From Lysobacterales bacterium (GTDB lineage: Bacteria; Pseudomonadota; Gammaproteobacteria; Xanthomonadales; Wenzhouxiangellaceae), in assembly GCA_002722315.1 (NCBI GenBank), contig PBLG01000046.1, forward strand, positions 290,236 to 354,235: DNA of 64,000 nt. The letters are read 5' to 3'. The notes beneath the pieces are model-generated. The model was not told the DNA's origin. It did no database searches and saw nothing but the letters and a program-made list of their open reading frames with translations. Numbering within the stretch: the stretch's first letter is position 1; each line of letters starts with the position of its first letter. Shown in pieces: positions 30,580-39,062 of the stretch. Position numbers and translations under genes: made by a program.

Positions 30580-31950
30580 TCAAAGTCCTCCACGCGGCGT
30601 GCCGAACAGCGGATTGGGTGCCCGGAAGATGTCGCGCGCACCGTTGTCGTCGCCCGGCACGAGGTTGGTCGCATCCGACTCGAACACGATCCACGCGCCG
30701 TTCCCGGAGATGGCCGGCGCGGCGCTGTGGCCGTCGGACTCGCCGACGGCGGGCTGGCCGACGCGGACCGTCTGTCCGGTCGTGCGATCGTGGACGAAGA
30801 TATCGGCCCGGCTGTTGGCGTCTCCGTCGACCAGGTTCGAAGCCAGCGAGCGGAAGGCGACAAAGCGCCCGTCGTCGGAAATCGAGGCTTCGCTGCTGTG
30901 GTGATCGGCCTGCGTGCCGTCCGAGGCGACGCTGACGCGCGTGGTCGTGGCGGCCATCCGATCGCGCACGAAGATGTCCCATCTCGCGTTGTCGTCGTCG
31001 GCGACCAGGTCGCTGGCCTCCGACCGGAACGCGACGACCATGGCGTCGGCCGAGACCGCCGGGTTGAAGCTTGCGCCGTTGCCGGACTGTCCGCCGGGCG
31101 TGATGCTGACAAGCTCCAGCACCCCCGCCAGGCTCGTGGCGTCCTTGATCACGATGTCCGGGCGGCTGTTGGTGTCATTGGAGAGCAGGTCGGAGTAGGT
31201 CATGAACGCGACCCGGGACCCGTCGTGACTCAATGCGGGGCGCCGGCTGTCGGCGTCCAGTTCGTCGCCGCCCGTCAGTCGGCTGACGCGACGGATCGGC
31301 TCGACCGGCGACGCGGCCCATGCGTAGACGAAGACATCGTGGGCGAAGTTGTTGTCGTCGTCGGGCGGCGCGGCAGCCGGCGGGGACACGCTCTGGAACT
31401 CGCCGCGCGAGCGCAATGCGAGGATTGCGCCATCACCGGACAGTACCGGTTCCAGCCGGGCCTGCCTGGGAAAGGACGGATTGCCGCCGGAATTCTGAAG
31501 GAAAAGCAGGTAGCTGTTGGTGTCCAGCACGCGGTCGTAGATTCCGGTCGACAGAATGGTCGCGTTTTCATCAGGGGTCTCGAACACCACGTAGCGTCCG
31601 TCGCCCGACAGCGATGGACGCTGGCTGAAATTCACCGATTCCGAGCCGTCGGGCTGCCGGCTGGCAATGACTGTCGTTCCGGCGCCGAGATCCCTGACGA
31701 AGATATCCGACCACTGGTTCGTGTCGCCGGCGACCAGGTTCGATGCGTTGGACCGGAACGCGACGATGCTGCCGTCGTCGGAAATCGCGGCCTGGTAGCT
31801 GTCGGCACCGGCCTGGGCGCCGTCGTCCGCGACGCTGATGCGCTCGACCTGGGCCCCCGCCGGTGTCATGCAGCCCGCGAAGACCAGGAGGCCCAGAAGC
31901 ACTGCAACGGGGCGCGCCGGGGGTCGGCCATGTATCGATGTTTCACTCAC
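30580..31950 (-). CDS. Exported beta-propeller protein with PD40/TolB-like repeats
   Basis: This ~456-residue protein has an N-terminal signal with a possible lipobox (VFAGC near residue 27) and then about seven repeats of the form ISDDGSIVAFRSxASNLVxGDxNxxxDIFVRD (split here as a pattern), typical of PD40-type propellers. GTG 31950 has GGAG 8 bases upstream; the TTG at 31956 is too close to it. It is the first gene of the minus-strand pair and is divergent from the ECF sigma gene. No enzyme motif is visible, so a binding or scaffold role is most likely. Confidence 0.78.
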   Translation of the reverse strand: MSETSIHGRPPARPVAVLLGLLVFAGCMTPAGAQVERISVADDGAQAGADSYQAAISDDGSIVAFRSNASNLVAGDTNQWSDIFVRDLGAGTTVIASRQPDGSESVNFSQRPSLSGDGRYVVFETPDENATILSTGIYDRVLDTNSYLLFLQNSGGNPSFPRQARLEPVLSGDGAILALRSRGEFQSVSPPAAAPPDDDNNFAHDVFVYAWAASPVEPIRRVSRLTGGDELDADSRRPALSHDGSRVAFMTYSDLLSNDTNSRPDIVIKDATSLAGVLELVSITPGGQSGNGASFNPAVSADAMVVAFRSEASDLVADDDNARWDIFVRDRMAATTTRVSVASDGTQADHHSSEASISDDGRFVAFRSLASNLVDGDANSRADIFVHDRTTGQTVRVGQPAVGESDGHSAAPAISGNGAWIVFESDATNLVPGDDNGARDIFRAPNPLFGTPRGGL

Positions 31951-32044
31951 GGGCAATGCTCCTCGACTATGTCCGATACCTCCAGAAGCGCATTGCCGAT
32001 CGATTTCGTATCATTCTTGCGTCGCACCGGTCCATTCGGCCGAC

Positions 32045-32073
32045 TTGCCGCGCCGTGCACGCCTGACTACACT
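32045..32073 (+). promoter_or_regulatory. Sigma-70-like promoter of the ECF sigma/kinase operon
   Basis: TTGCCG (32045-32050), 17-base spacer and TACACT (32068-32073) lie about 47 bases ahead of the proposed sigma-factor start. Confidence 0.5.
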
Positions 32074-32119
32074 GCGGTATCGCATCCGAAAAAAGGGGCG
32101 GGCCGTCGGCCCGGAAATC

Positions 32120-32692
32120 TTGTCCGAACAACACGGAGAGCTCACCACCGTTCTTCGTCGCTGGTCCGGCGGCGACGAGCGCGCGCGCGAAGAACTGGTG
32201 GAACGCGTCTACGCCGAGCTCAAGCAGCTGGCCCAGGCCAGGTTTTCCGGCGAGCGCGCCGGTCACACGCTTCAGCCGACCGCGCTGGTGCACGAGACCT
32301 ACATGAAACTGGTGCAGGGCGAGCAGGTCTCCTGGCACGATCGCGTCCACTTCATTGCCGTGTCCGCGCGGATCATGCGCCAGATCCTGGTCGACAGCGG
32401 GCGTCGGCGCAGTGCGGCGAAGCGTCGGGGCGATGCCGGCGACGCGGTGCTGCTGCAATCCGGCCATGGCGAGGAGGACACCGTCGATCTACTGGCGCTG
32501 GATCAGGCCATGGAGCGCCTTGAAGCGCTGAATCCGGAGCAGGCGCGGGTCGTCGAGCTGCGCTATTTCGGCGGTCTGAACATCGAGGAAACCGCCGCGG
32601 CCATGGAAATATCGGTCGCCACCGTCAATCGCTACTGGCGCGCCGCGCGTGCGTGGCTGTACCTGCAGCTGAATCCGGACCGGGACCCGTGA
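32120..32692 (+). CDS. ECF-type RNA polymerase sigma factor
   Basis: This ~190-residue protein belongs to the ECF group often found beside Ser/Thr kinases. Region 2 covers ELTTVLRRWSGGDERAREELVERVYAELKQLA through VHETYMKLVQGEQVSWHDRVHFIAVSARIMRQILVD (both split as patterns), and region 4 is LNPEQARVVELRYFGGLNIEETAAAMEISVATVNRYWRAARAWL with a helix-turn-helix. I propose the TTG at 32120 because it gives the usual short N-terminus; no ATG or GTG fits better. No anti-sigma factor is adjacent. The kinase start overlaps its stop, so the two are translated together. Confidence 0.88.
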   Translation: MSEQHGELTTVLRRWSGGDERAREELVERVYAELKQLAQARFSGERAGHTLQPTALVHETYMKLVQGEQVSWHDRVHFIAVSARIMRQILVDSGRRRSAAKRRGDAGDAVLLQSGHGEEDTVDLLALDQAMERLEALNPEQARVVELRYFGGLNIEETAAAMEISVATVNRYWRAARAWLYLQLNPDRDP

Positions 32693-35076
32693 GCGAGAAG
32701 GCAAATCAAGGCGCAAACCCCGACGCAACGAGGCTGCCGGATGATCCGGAGGCCGCCGCGCTCCGGGTGTTTTCCGAATACCTGGACCGACCGGATCCCG
32801 GCCGGGACGAGTGGCTGATCAATCGTCTCCAGGGGCGACCCGCTGTGCTCGAGCGGGTTCGGCAACTGATCGGCGCCGAGCGCAGCAGTGCGGGTTTTCT
32901 GGAGGGAAGCATCCAGGCCACGGCGCTGCGCGGGAGGTCTGGCGACCGGCTGGGCCCCTGGGCATTGGTCGAGCAGATTGCGGTCGGCGGCATGAGCCGG
33001 GTCTTTCGCGCCCGGCGTACCGACGGCGTTTACGACCAGGACGTCGCGGTCAAATTGTTCGACGGGGCGCATCTCGATGATTCGACCGCCGGTCGATTCG
33101 ATGCCGAGCGCAGAATCCTGGCGGCCCTCGAGCACCCCGGAATCGCCCGAATCATCGACGGGGGCAAGCGCGAAGACGGTACGCCCTACGTCGTCATGGA
33201 GTTGGTTCAAGGCCAGCCGATCACGCACTACTGCAATCATCACGCGCTGGACCTTCCGGCCAGGCTCGAACTGTTCCAGAAGGTCTGCGTGGCGCTGGAA
33301 GTGGCCCACAGGCACGGCGTTGTACACCGCGACATCAAGGCCGGCAACGTGATGGTCAGCGACGACGGCGAACCCAAGCTCATCGACTTCGGGATCGCCA
33401 AGGTGCTGGCGTCCGGCGGAATTTCCGTGGACCTGCCCGAGACGCGCCAGGGCAGCGCACTGATGACGCCGGAATACGCCAGCCCCGAGCAGCTGCGCGG
33501 CGCTCCGGTGGATGTCACCAGCGATGTCTACTCGCTGGGCGTTCTGCTCTACGAGCTGCTGACCGGGACGCGTCCTCACAAGATCGCCGGCCTTAGCCCG
33601 GCGGAGATGGAAAACACGGTCTGCAACACGATTCCTGCCGACCCGAGCGAAATGGTCATGCGACGCATGACCTCGCCGCCTTCCGGGCTGGGCGAGGCCG
33701 GGGGATTGCGACGCAGGCTGCGCGGGGACATCGACCGGATCGTGATGACCGCCATGCGCGTCGATCCGACAGACCGCTACGCGTCGGCGCTCGGACTGGC
33801 GCAGGACCTGGAGCGGCACCTGTCCGGCCAACCCGTAAGGGCGCGCGGCGCGTCGAGAGTTTACCGGGCCTCCCGGTTCATAGGCAGGCACCGGGTCGGC
33901 TTCGCCGTTACCGTGGCCGCGTTCGCTCTGCTGGCCGGTGCGCTCGTGATCGTTGAGACACAACGCGAGCGGGCCCGGGAAGAGGCGGCTCGGGCCGAAT
34001 CGGCGCGCGCCTTCCTGGTCGAGATGATCCAGCGCGCCGATCCGTTCGAGAACGCCGATGCACCGACCCTGGCCGGCGCCCTGAAGCAGGCCGTGCCCGG
34101 CCTTGGTCAGCGCTTCGAAGGCCAGCCGCTGCTGGAAGCCGAAATGCGCTATGCGATCGGCTATGCGCTTCAGAATCTCGGCGAAGTCCAGCCGGCACGC
34201 GAGCAGCTGGAACTGGCCCTCGCGCTTCGCCAACAGGCAGGATCGCGCGTCGATTTGGCCGAAGTGCACGACGGGCTGGGCATCGTCGCGTGGTGGGAAA
34301 GCGATTTCGACGCCGGCAGACGGCATTTCGAGCGTGCGATAGAGTTGCTTGAAGACCGCGACGACGAGCGTGCCCGGGTTCTTCGCGTCAACGTGCTGGC
34401 CAACTGGGCCGCGATGCTGATCGACGCCGGCGAAAATGAGCAAAGCGAGCGACTCGCGCTGCGCGCGCTGGATAGCGCCGACGGTGTCGACTCGGTCAGT
34501 GCAGAGACGCTGGCCGCGATCTGGTCAAGCGTGGCGACGGCGCGCGACGGCCTGGGTCGGTCGGAAGAAGCGCTGGAGGCATTCGAGCGTACGCTGGAAA
34601 TACAGCGCGAAGCGACCGGCGAGATGCACCCGAGTTACGCAATCGTGCTCAACAACATGGCCTTGATGTACTACGGCATGGACCGGCTCGAGGACGCCAC
34701 CGACGCGATGCAGCGGTCGGTCGAAATCAGGCGCGCCACGCTGGGCGAGGCACATCCCCAGACCGCGACGGCGTTGTTCAACCTGGCGCGGCTCCAGACG
34801 ATTGCGGGCGAATTCGAACTTGCCGAAGACAACGCACGCACCGCGCTGAGCGTGGCGCAGAACGGCTACGAGCCAGGTCATCCGAGAATCGGCAAGGCCC
34901 ACGAGGCGCTGGCCATCGTGCTTGACGCCCGCGGGTTCCCGGAACAAGCGCTGGAACACGCACGCCAGGCGAGGTCGATCTACCGGCAGGCGGCCGCCGT
35001 GGACCCGGCCTGGCTCACGGCCATTGACGAGCTGATCGACAAGTTTGGCGGCGGCCGGGCGGCCGCCGCGCAGTAA
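32689..35076 (+). CDS. Membrane Ser/Thr protein kinase with extracytoplasmic TPR domain
   Basis: This 795-residue protein has a ~85-residue N-terminal helical region, a Hanks-type kinase domain (~88-375), a membrane helix (~402-422) and many tetratricopeptide repeats (~480-785). Key kinase residues are present: Lys122 in VAVKLF, HRDIKAGN at 213-220, DFG at 233-235 and TPEYASPEQ. By topology the kinase is cytoplasmic and the TPR region periplasmic, a likely sensing or docking part. The GTG start overlaps the sigma-factor stop (GTGA), which suggests kinase control of that sigma factor. PASTA domains, common in other such kinases, are absent here but occur in the exported protein of the facing operon. 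Confidence 0.9.
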   Translation: MSEKANQGANPDATRLPDDPEAAALRVFSEYLDRPDPGRDEWLINRLQGRPAVLERVRQLIGAERSSAGFLEGSIQATALRGRSGDRLGPWALVEQIAVGGMSRVFRARRTDGVYDQDVAVKLFDGAHLDDSTAGRFDAERRILAALEHPGIARIIDGGKREDGTPYVVMELVQGQPITHYCNHHALDLPARLELFQKVCVALEVAHRHGVVHRDIKAGNVMVSDDGEPKLIDFGIAKVLASGGISVDLPETRQGSALMTPEYASPEQLRGAPVDVTSDVYSLGVLLYELLTGTRPHKIAGLSPAEMENTVCNTIPADPSEMVMRRMTSPPSGLGEAGGLRRRLRGDIDRIVMTAMRVDPTDRYASALGLAQDLERHLSGQPVRARGASRVYRASRFIGRHRVGFAVTVAAFALLAGALVIVETQRERAREEAARAESARAFLVEMIQRADPFENADAPTLAGALKQAVPGLGQRFEGQPLLEAEMRYAIGYALQNLGEVQPAREQLELALALRQQAGSRVDLAEVHDGLGIVAWWESDFDAGRRHFERAIELLEDRDDERARVLRVNVLANWAAMLIDAGENEQSERLALRALDSADGVDSVSAETLAAIWSSVATARDGLGRSEEALEAFERTLEIQREATGEMHPSYAIVLNNMALMYYGMDRLEDATDAMQRSVEIRRATLGEAHPQTATALFNLARLQTIAGEFELAEDNARTALSVAQNGYEPGHPRIGKAHEALAIVLDARGFPEQALEHARQARSIYRQAAAVDPAWLTAIDELIDKFGGGRAAAAQ

Positions 35077-35109
35077 GCACTTTCACCTGTTGCGTTCCAT
35101 CGAGTTGAT

Positions 35110-36291
35110 CTACAGCGCCTCGAAGATTCCGGCCGCGCCCATGCCGGTGCCGATACACATGGTGACCATGCCGTATTTCTGCTTGCGTCTTCTCAGACCA
35201 TGTATCAGCTTGGCCGAGAGCACCGCGCCGGTGGCGCCCAGCGGGTGACCCAGCGCGATCGCGCCGCCCAGCGGGTTGACCTTGTCCGGATCGAGTTCGG
35301 TGGTGCGGATGACGGCCAGCGCCTGGGCGGCGAAGGCTTCGTTGAGTTCGATCCAGTCGAGGTCGTTCTTCGAGATGCCGGTCTGTTCCAGCACCTTCGG
35401 GATCGCGGCGATCGGGCCTATGCCCATGATTTCCGGCGGCACGCCGGCGACCGAGAAGCCGCGGAACACGGCCAGCGGGGTCAGGTTGTATTTCTTCAGG
35501 ATCTTTTCCGAGACCAGGATCAGCGCGCCGGCGCCGTCGGACATCTGAGAACTGGTTGCGGCCGTGACGGTGCCGTCGGCTCGGAACACGGTGCGCAGCT
35601 TGGCCAGGGCTTCCGGGGTGGTGTCTCGGCGCGGGCCTTCGTCGGTGTCGATGACGGTCTCGATTTCACGAATTGCGCCTGACTGGAAGTCGGGCTGGTG
35701 GCTGACGACGGTATACGGGCGAATCTCGGTGAACTCGCCGTTGTCGATCGCCTTGATCGCCTTCTGGTGGCTCTCGTAGCCGAACTGGTCCTGATCTTCG
35801 CGCGAGACACTGTACTTCTCCGAGACCTTTTCGGCGGTGATGCCCATGCCGTAGGCGATCGCGATGTTGTCGTCCTCGAACACCTTCGGATTCATCGCCA
35901 CCTTGTGGCCCATCATCGGCACCATCGTCATGGTCTCTGTACCGCCGGCGATCATCACGTCCGCTTCGCCGAGGCGGATCCGGTCGGCGGCCATGGCCAC
36001 GGTCTGGAGCCCGGACGAGCAGAACCGGTTGACCGTCACGCCGGGCACCGTGTCCGGAAGCCCGGCCAGCAGCGCGCCGATGCGCGCGACGTTCATGCCT
36101 TGCTCGGCCTCGGGCATCGCGCAACCGACGATCACGTCCTCGACCATGGCGCCGTCGATTTCCGGAACCTCTTTCATTGCTTCGCGGATGACATGCGCAA
36201 GAAGATCGTCGGGCCGGGTATTGCGGAAGCCGCCCTTGAAGGCTTTGGCCACAGGCGTGCGGACCGCAGAGACAATATATGCATCACTCAT
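35110..36291 (-). CDS. fadA: Acetyl-CoA C-acyltransferase (3-ketoacyl-CoA thiolase)
   Basis: This 393-residue thiolase does the last step of fatty-acid beta-oxidation. The acyl-accepting Cys91 lies in NRFCSSGLQ; the second active-site elements are LNEAFAAQ, GHPLGATGA and CIGTGMG near the C-terminus. Length is standard. It follows the dehydrogenase/hydratase gene on the same strand, with a 182-base gap that holds a structured repeat, so it may be expressed from the same transcript or from its own promoter. Confidence 0.94.
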   Translation of the reverse strand: MSDAYIVSAVRTPVAKAFKGGFRNTRPDDLLAHVIREAMKEVPEIDGAMVEDVIVGCAMPEAEQGMNVARIGALLAGLPDTVPGVTVNRFCSSGLQTVAMAADRIRLGEADVMIAGGTETMTMVPMMGHKVAMNPKVFEDDNIAIAYGMGITAEKVSEKYSVSREDQDQFGYESHQKAIKAIDNGEFTEIRPYTVVSHQPDFQSGAIREIETVIDTDEGPRRDTTPEALAKLRTVFRADGTVTAATSSQMSDGAGALILVSEKILKKYNLTPLAVFRGFSVAGVPPEIMGIGPIAAIPKVLEQTGISKNDLDWIELNEAFAAQALAVIRTTELDPDKVNPLGGAIALGHPLGATGAVLSAKLIHGLRRRKQKYGMVTMCIGTGMGAAGIFEAL

Positions 36292-36347
36292 GATTGAAAT
36301 CCTGTCTGTAAATCACTGATTCACTTGAAAAGTAGTCGGGATTGTTA

Positions 36348-36468
36348 GGCTGGCGTAGCGAGCGAGTGGTGGTCGGTGGCCGCCGGAGCGCAGGATCCGC
36401 AGTGTACGTAGGCTGTACATGAGGATTCCGAGCACCGCCGGACGCCGACCACCGCTCGCGCAGTAGCC
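36348..36468. repeat. Structured dispersed intergenic repeat, copy 2
   Basis: It shares CGTAGCGAGCG, GTGGCCGCCGGAGCGCAG, TACATGAGGATT and CGCGCAGTAG with the copy at 23731-23874. Stems here are GTGGTCGG/CCGACCAC (36369-36376, 36445-36452) and TGTAC/GTACA, at the same places as the differing stems of copy 1. It sits between the dehydrogenase/hydratase and thiolase genes. Confidence 0.82.
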
Positions 36469-36473
36469 AGACA

Positions 36474-38840
36474 TCAATTCCGGAGTGGTTTGCCGGTCTT
36501 CAGCATATGGACGATCCGCTCCTGCGTCGGCTTCATCTTCGCAAGCTCGACGAAGTGCTTGCGCTCCAGCGCGTACAGCCAGTTCTCGTCGACATTGGTA
36601 TATCTGTCGATCGCGCCGCCGCACAGCGTGTCGGCGATGCGCGCGCTGATCTCGTTGTCGTGATCGCTGATGAAGTGGCCTTCGTACATGTTGGCCAGCA
36701 GCATCTTGAGCGTCGCGACGCCGACATCGCCGGCGGCCGGGATGCGGCGGCCGGGCAGGGGGGCGCGGTAGCCGGCGGCATTCATGCCCCGGATCTCGCC
36801 GTGTGCGGCGTGCAGCAGCTCGTGCTCGTGCATGACGATGGCGTCGGATTCGGCCAGGTAGCCCATCTCGCGGGCCTCCATCGCAGAACCGGATACCTGG
36901 CCCATCGCGACCTGCTTGAACCGCTTCTCCAGCAGCGGATAGCTGTCGCCGGCCTTCGTCTGGTCGTGAATCCTGAACGCCAGCGTGCCCAGCCCGCCGC
37001 CGGCCGGCAGCAGGCCGACGCCGGCCTCGACCAGGCCCATGTAGCTTTCCAGGTGCGCGACGATCCGGCTTGTGTGCATGGCCAGTTCCAGCCCGCCGCC
37101 CAGCGCCAGTCCGCGGACGGCGGCAACGCTGGGCACTGCCGCGTAGCGAAGCCGCAGGTTGGCCTGCTGGAAGTCGGCGACCAGTTTCTCGACCTTGTCG
37201 AACTCGCCGTTCTCCACCCATTCCATGGCGGCCTTGAGGTTGGCGCCGGCCGAGAACGGGCCGTGGGACTGCCAGATCACGATGCCGGCGAATTCCTTCT
37301 CGGCGCGGTCGATGGCTTCGTTCAGGCCGTCGATGACGCCGGTATCGATGACGTTCATCTTCGACTTGTGGGAAACGATCAGGATGTCGTCTTCCAGCGT
37401 CCAAAGTCGCGCGCCCGGCAGGTCGGAGACCGTGGTGCCGCTGTCGGTGCGCTCGCCAACCAGGCGCGGCGGCTGTAGCTGGCGGTCGTAGACGGCCAGG
37501 TCGGGCCGCGGCGATGTGCCGCCGTCGCCGGTGACCGAGCCGTTCTCGGAATGCGCCGCCGAGACTTCGTCGACCCAGCCGGGCAGGGCGGCGTCTGCCA
37601 GCGCCTTTCCGTTTTCGATATCGCGCCGGATCAGCGCGGCAACGTCGCGCCATCCTGCGGCCTGCCAGATCTCGAACGGCCCCTGTTTCCACCCGTAGCC
37701 CCACTGCATGGCCAGGTCGATCTCGCGCGCCGATTCGGCGATTTCGGCCAGGTGGACGGCGCAATACTGGAACAGGTCGCGGTGAATCGCCCATAGGAAC
37801 TCGAGTTCGGGCCGGTCGGAAGCCGCCAGCGCGGCCATTTTCTCGGCCGGGTCGCGAATGCCCAGCACCTGCTTGACCTCGTCGTCGACGCTGTAATCCG
37901 TGTCGCGGTACTCACCCGCTTCCGGGTCGAGCACGCGGATTGCCTTGCCTTCCTTGCGAAAGACACCGGCGCCGGACTTCTGGCCCAGTGCACCGGCCTC
38001 GATCAGGCTGCGCATCCAGTCCGGTGCCTGGTAATAGGGGTGCCATGGATCGTCGGTGAGCTTCGTCTCCATCGTGTTGATGACGTTGGCCATCGTGTCC
38101 AGGCCGACGACATCCGCGAGCCTGAATGTGGCCGACTTCGGCCGGCCGATACCGGGTCCGGTCAGCGCATCGACGGTGTCGAAGCCAAGGCCCAGGCGCC
38201 TGGCGTGGTGCACGGTCGAGATCATCGAAAACACGCCGACCCGGTTGGCGATGAAGTTGACCGTGTCGCGTGCACGCACCACGCCCTTGCCCAGCGTCTG
38301 GGTGAGGAAGACTTCGAGCTGGTCCATGACGCCGGGGTCGGTGCCCGCGTGCGGGATCAGCTCGACCAGGTGCATGTAGCGCGGCGGGTTGAAGAAATGC
38401 ACGCCGCAGAAGCGGGCCCGGTTCTTTTCCGGCAGCACGCTGGCCAGTTCGGTGATCGACAACCCCGAGGTGTTGGACGCGAAGATGGCGTCGGGCCGGA
38501 TATGCTGTTCGATCTTGTCGTACAGCGACTTCTTGATGTCTATGCGCTCGGCCACGGCTTCGATGATGAAGTCGCAGTCGGCGAGCTTTTCGGCATCGTC
38601 GTCGAAATTCGCAGCGTCCAGGAACTCGACCAGGTTCTTGTCGGCCAGCGGCGGCGGCTTGAGCTTCGCCAGGCGGCCGATCGCACCCTTGACAAGGTCA
38701 TTGCGTCCGCCTTCCTTCGCCGGGAGGTCGAACAGTCGTACCGGAATGCCGGCGGCGGTCAGGTGCGTCGCGATCTGTGCGCCCATGACGCCGGCGCCGA
38801 GCACCGCTGCTTTTCTGACGATGAATCTGTTGTTGGACAT
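36474..38840 (-). CDS. 3-hydroxyacyl-CoA dehydrogenase/enoyl-CoA hydratase fusion
   Basis: This 788-residue protein does two beta-oxidation steps. The dehydrogenase comes first: NAD-binding GAGVMG at 15-20, EAVAERIDIK, ASNTSGLSI, HFFNPPRYMHLVEL, and the C-terminal helical parts to ~420. The enoyl-CoA hydratase follows at ~480-700 with GPFSAGANLK and GLALGGGLELAMH. This order, dehydrogenase then hydratase, is that of Bacillus FadN and is opposite to E. coli FadB. It lies between fadE and the thiolase gene on the same strand. Confidence 0.93.
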   Translation of the reverse strand: MSNNRFIVRKAAVLGAGVMGAQIATHLTAAGIPVRLFDLPAKEGGRNDLVKGAIGRLAKLKPPPLADKNLVEFLDAANFDDDAEKLADCDFIIEAVAERIDIKKSLYDKIEQHIRPDAIFASNTSGLSITELASVLPEKNRARFCGVHFFNPPRYMHLVELIPHAGTDPGVMDQLEVFLTQTLGKGVVRARDTVNFIANRVGVFSMISTVHHARRLGLGFDTVDALTGPGIGRPKSATFRLADVVGLDTMANVINTMETKLTDDPWHPYYQAPDWMRSLIEAGALGQKSGAGVFRKEGKAIRVLDPEAGEYRDTDYSVDDEVKQVLGIRDPAEKMAALAASDRPELEFLWAIHRDLFQYCAVHLAEIAESAREIDLAMQWGYGWKQGPFEIWQAAGWRDVAALIRRDIENGKALADAALPGWVDEVSAAHSENGSVTGDGGTSPRPDLAVYDRQLQPPRLVGERTDSGTTVSDLPGARLWTLEDDILIVSHKSKMNVIDTGVIDGLNEAIDRAEKEFAGIVIWQSHGPFSAGANLKAAMEWVENGEFDKVEKLVADFQQANLRLRYAAVPSVAAVRGLALGGGLELAMHTSRIVAHLESYMGLVEAGVGLLPAGGGLGTLAFRIHDQTKAGDSYPLLEKRFKQVAMGQVSGSAMEAREMGYLAESDAIVMHEHELLHAAHGEIRGMNAAGYRAPLPGRRIPAAGDVGVATLKMLLANMYEGHFISDHDNEISARIADTLCGGAIDRYTNVDENWLYALERKHFVELAKMKPTQERIVHMLKTGKPLRN

Positions 38841-38911
38841 GGTGTTGGTGAGTTCCTTGTTGTCTTTCGATGGATTCTGGTTTGGTGCCGCTCATTCAAT
38901 CAGCGAAAGGT

Positions 38912-38996
38912 GTGAATGGTGAATAGTGAATGGTAAATGGCAGGCGCGGCCATCAGCACGACTCGGGGCCATTGACCATTCACGATCCACTATTTA
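38912..38996. repeat. Element of facing heptamer repeats (GTGAATG type)
   Basis: Four heptamers run on the plus strand at 38912-38939 (GTGAATG, GTGAATA, GTGAATG, GTAAATG) and four related ones on the minus strand at 38969-38996 (TAAATAG, TGGATCG, TGAATGG, TCAATGG). The 29 bases between hold no gene. It occupies the fadE to dehydrogenase/hydratase gap. Confidence 0.75.
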
Positions 38997-39062
38997 CGCA
39001 GTTTGGTCTCGCAAAGAGCTCCAGCGTTCAATTTCGCGACTTCGGCAACCGGGCCCTCAGAT

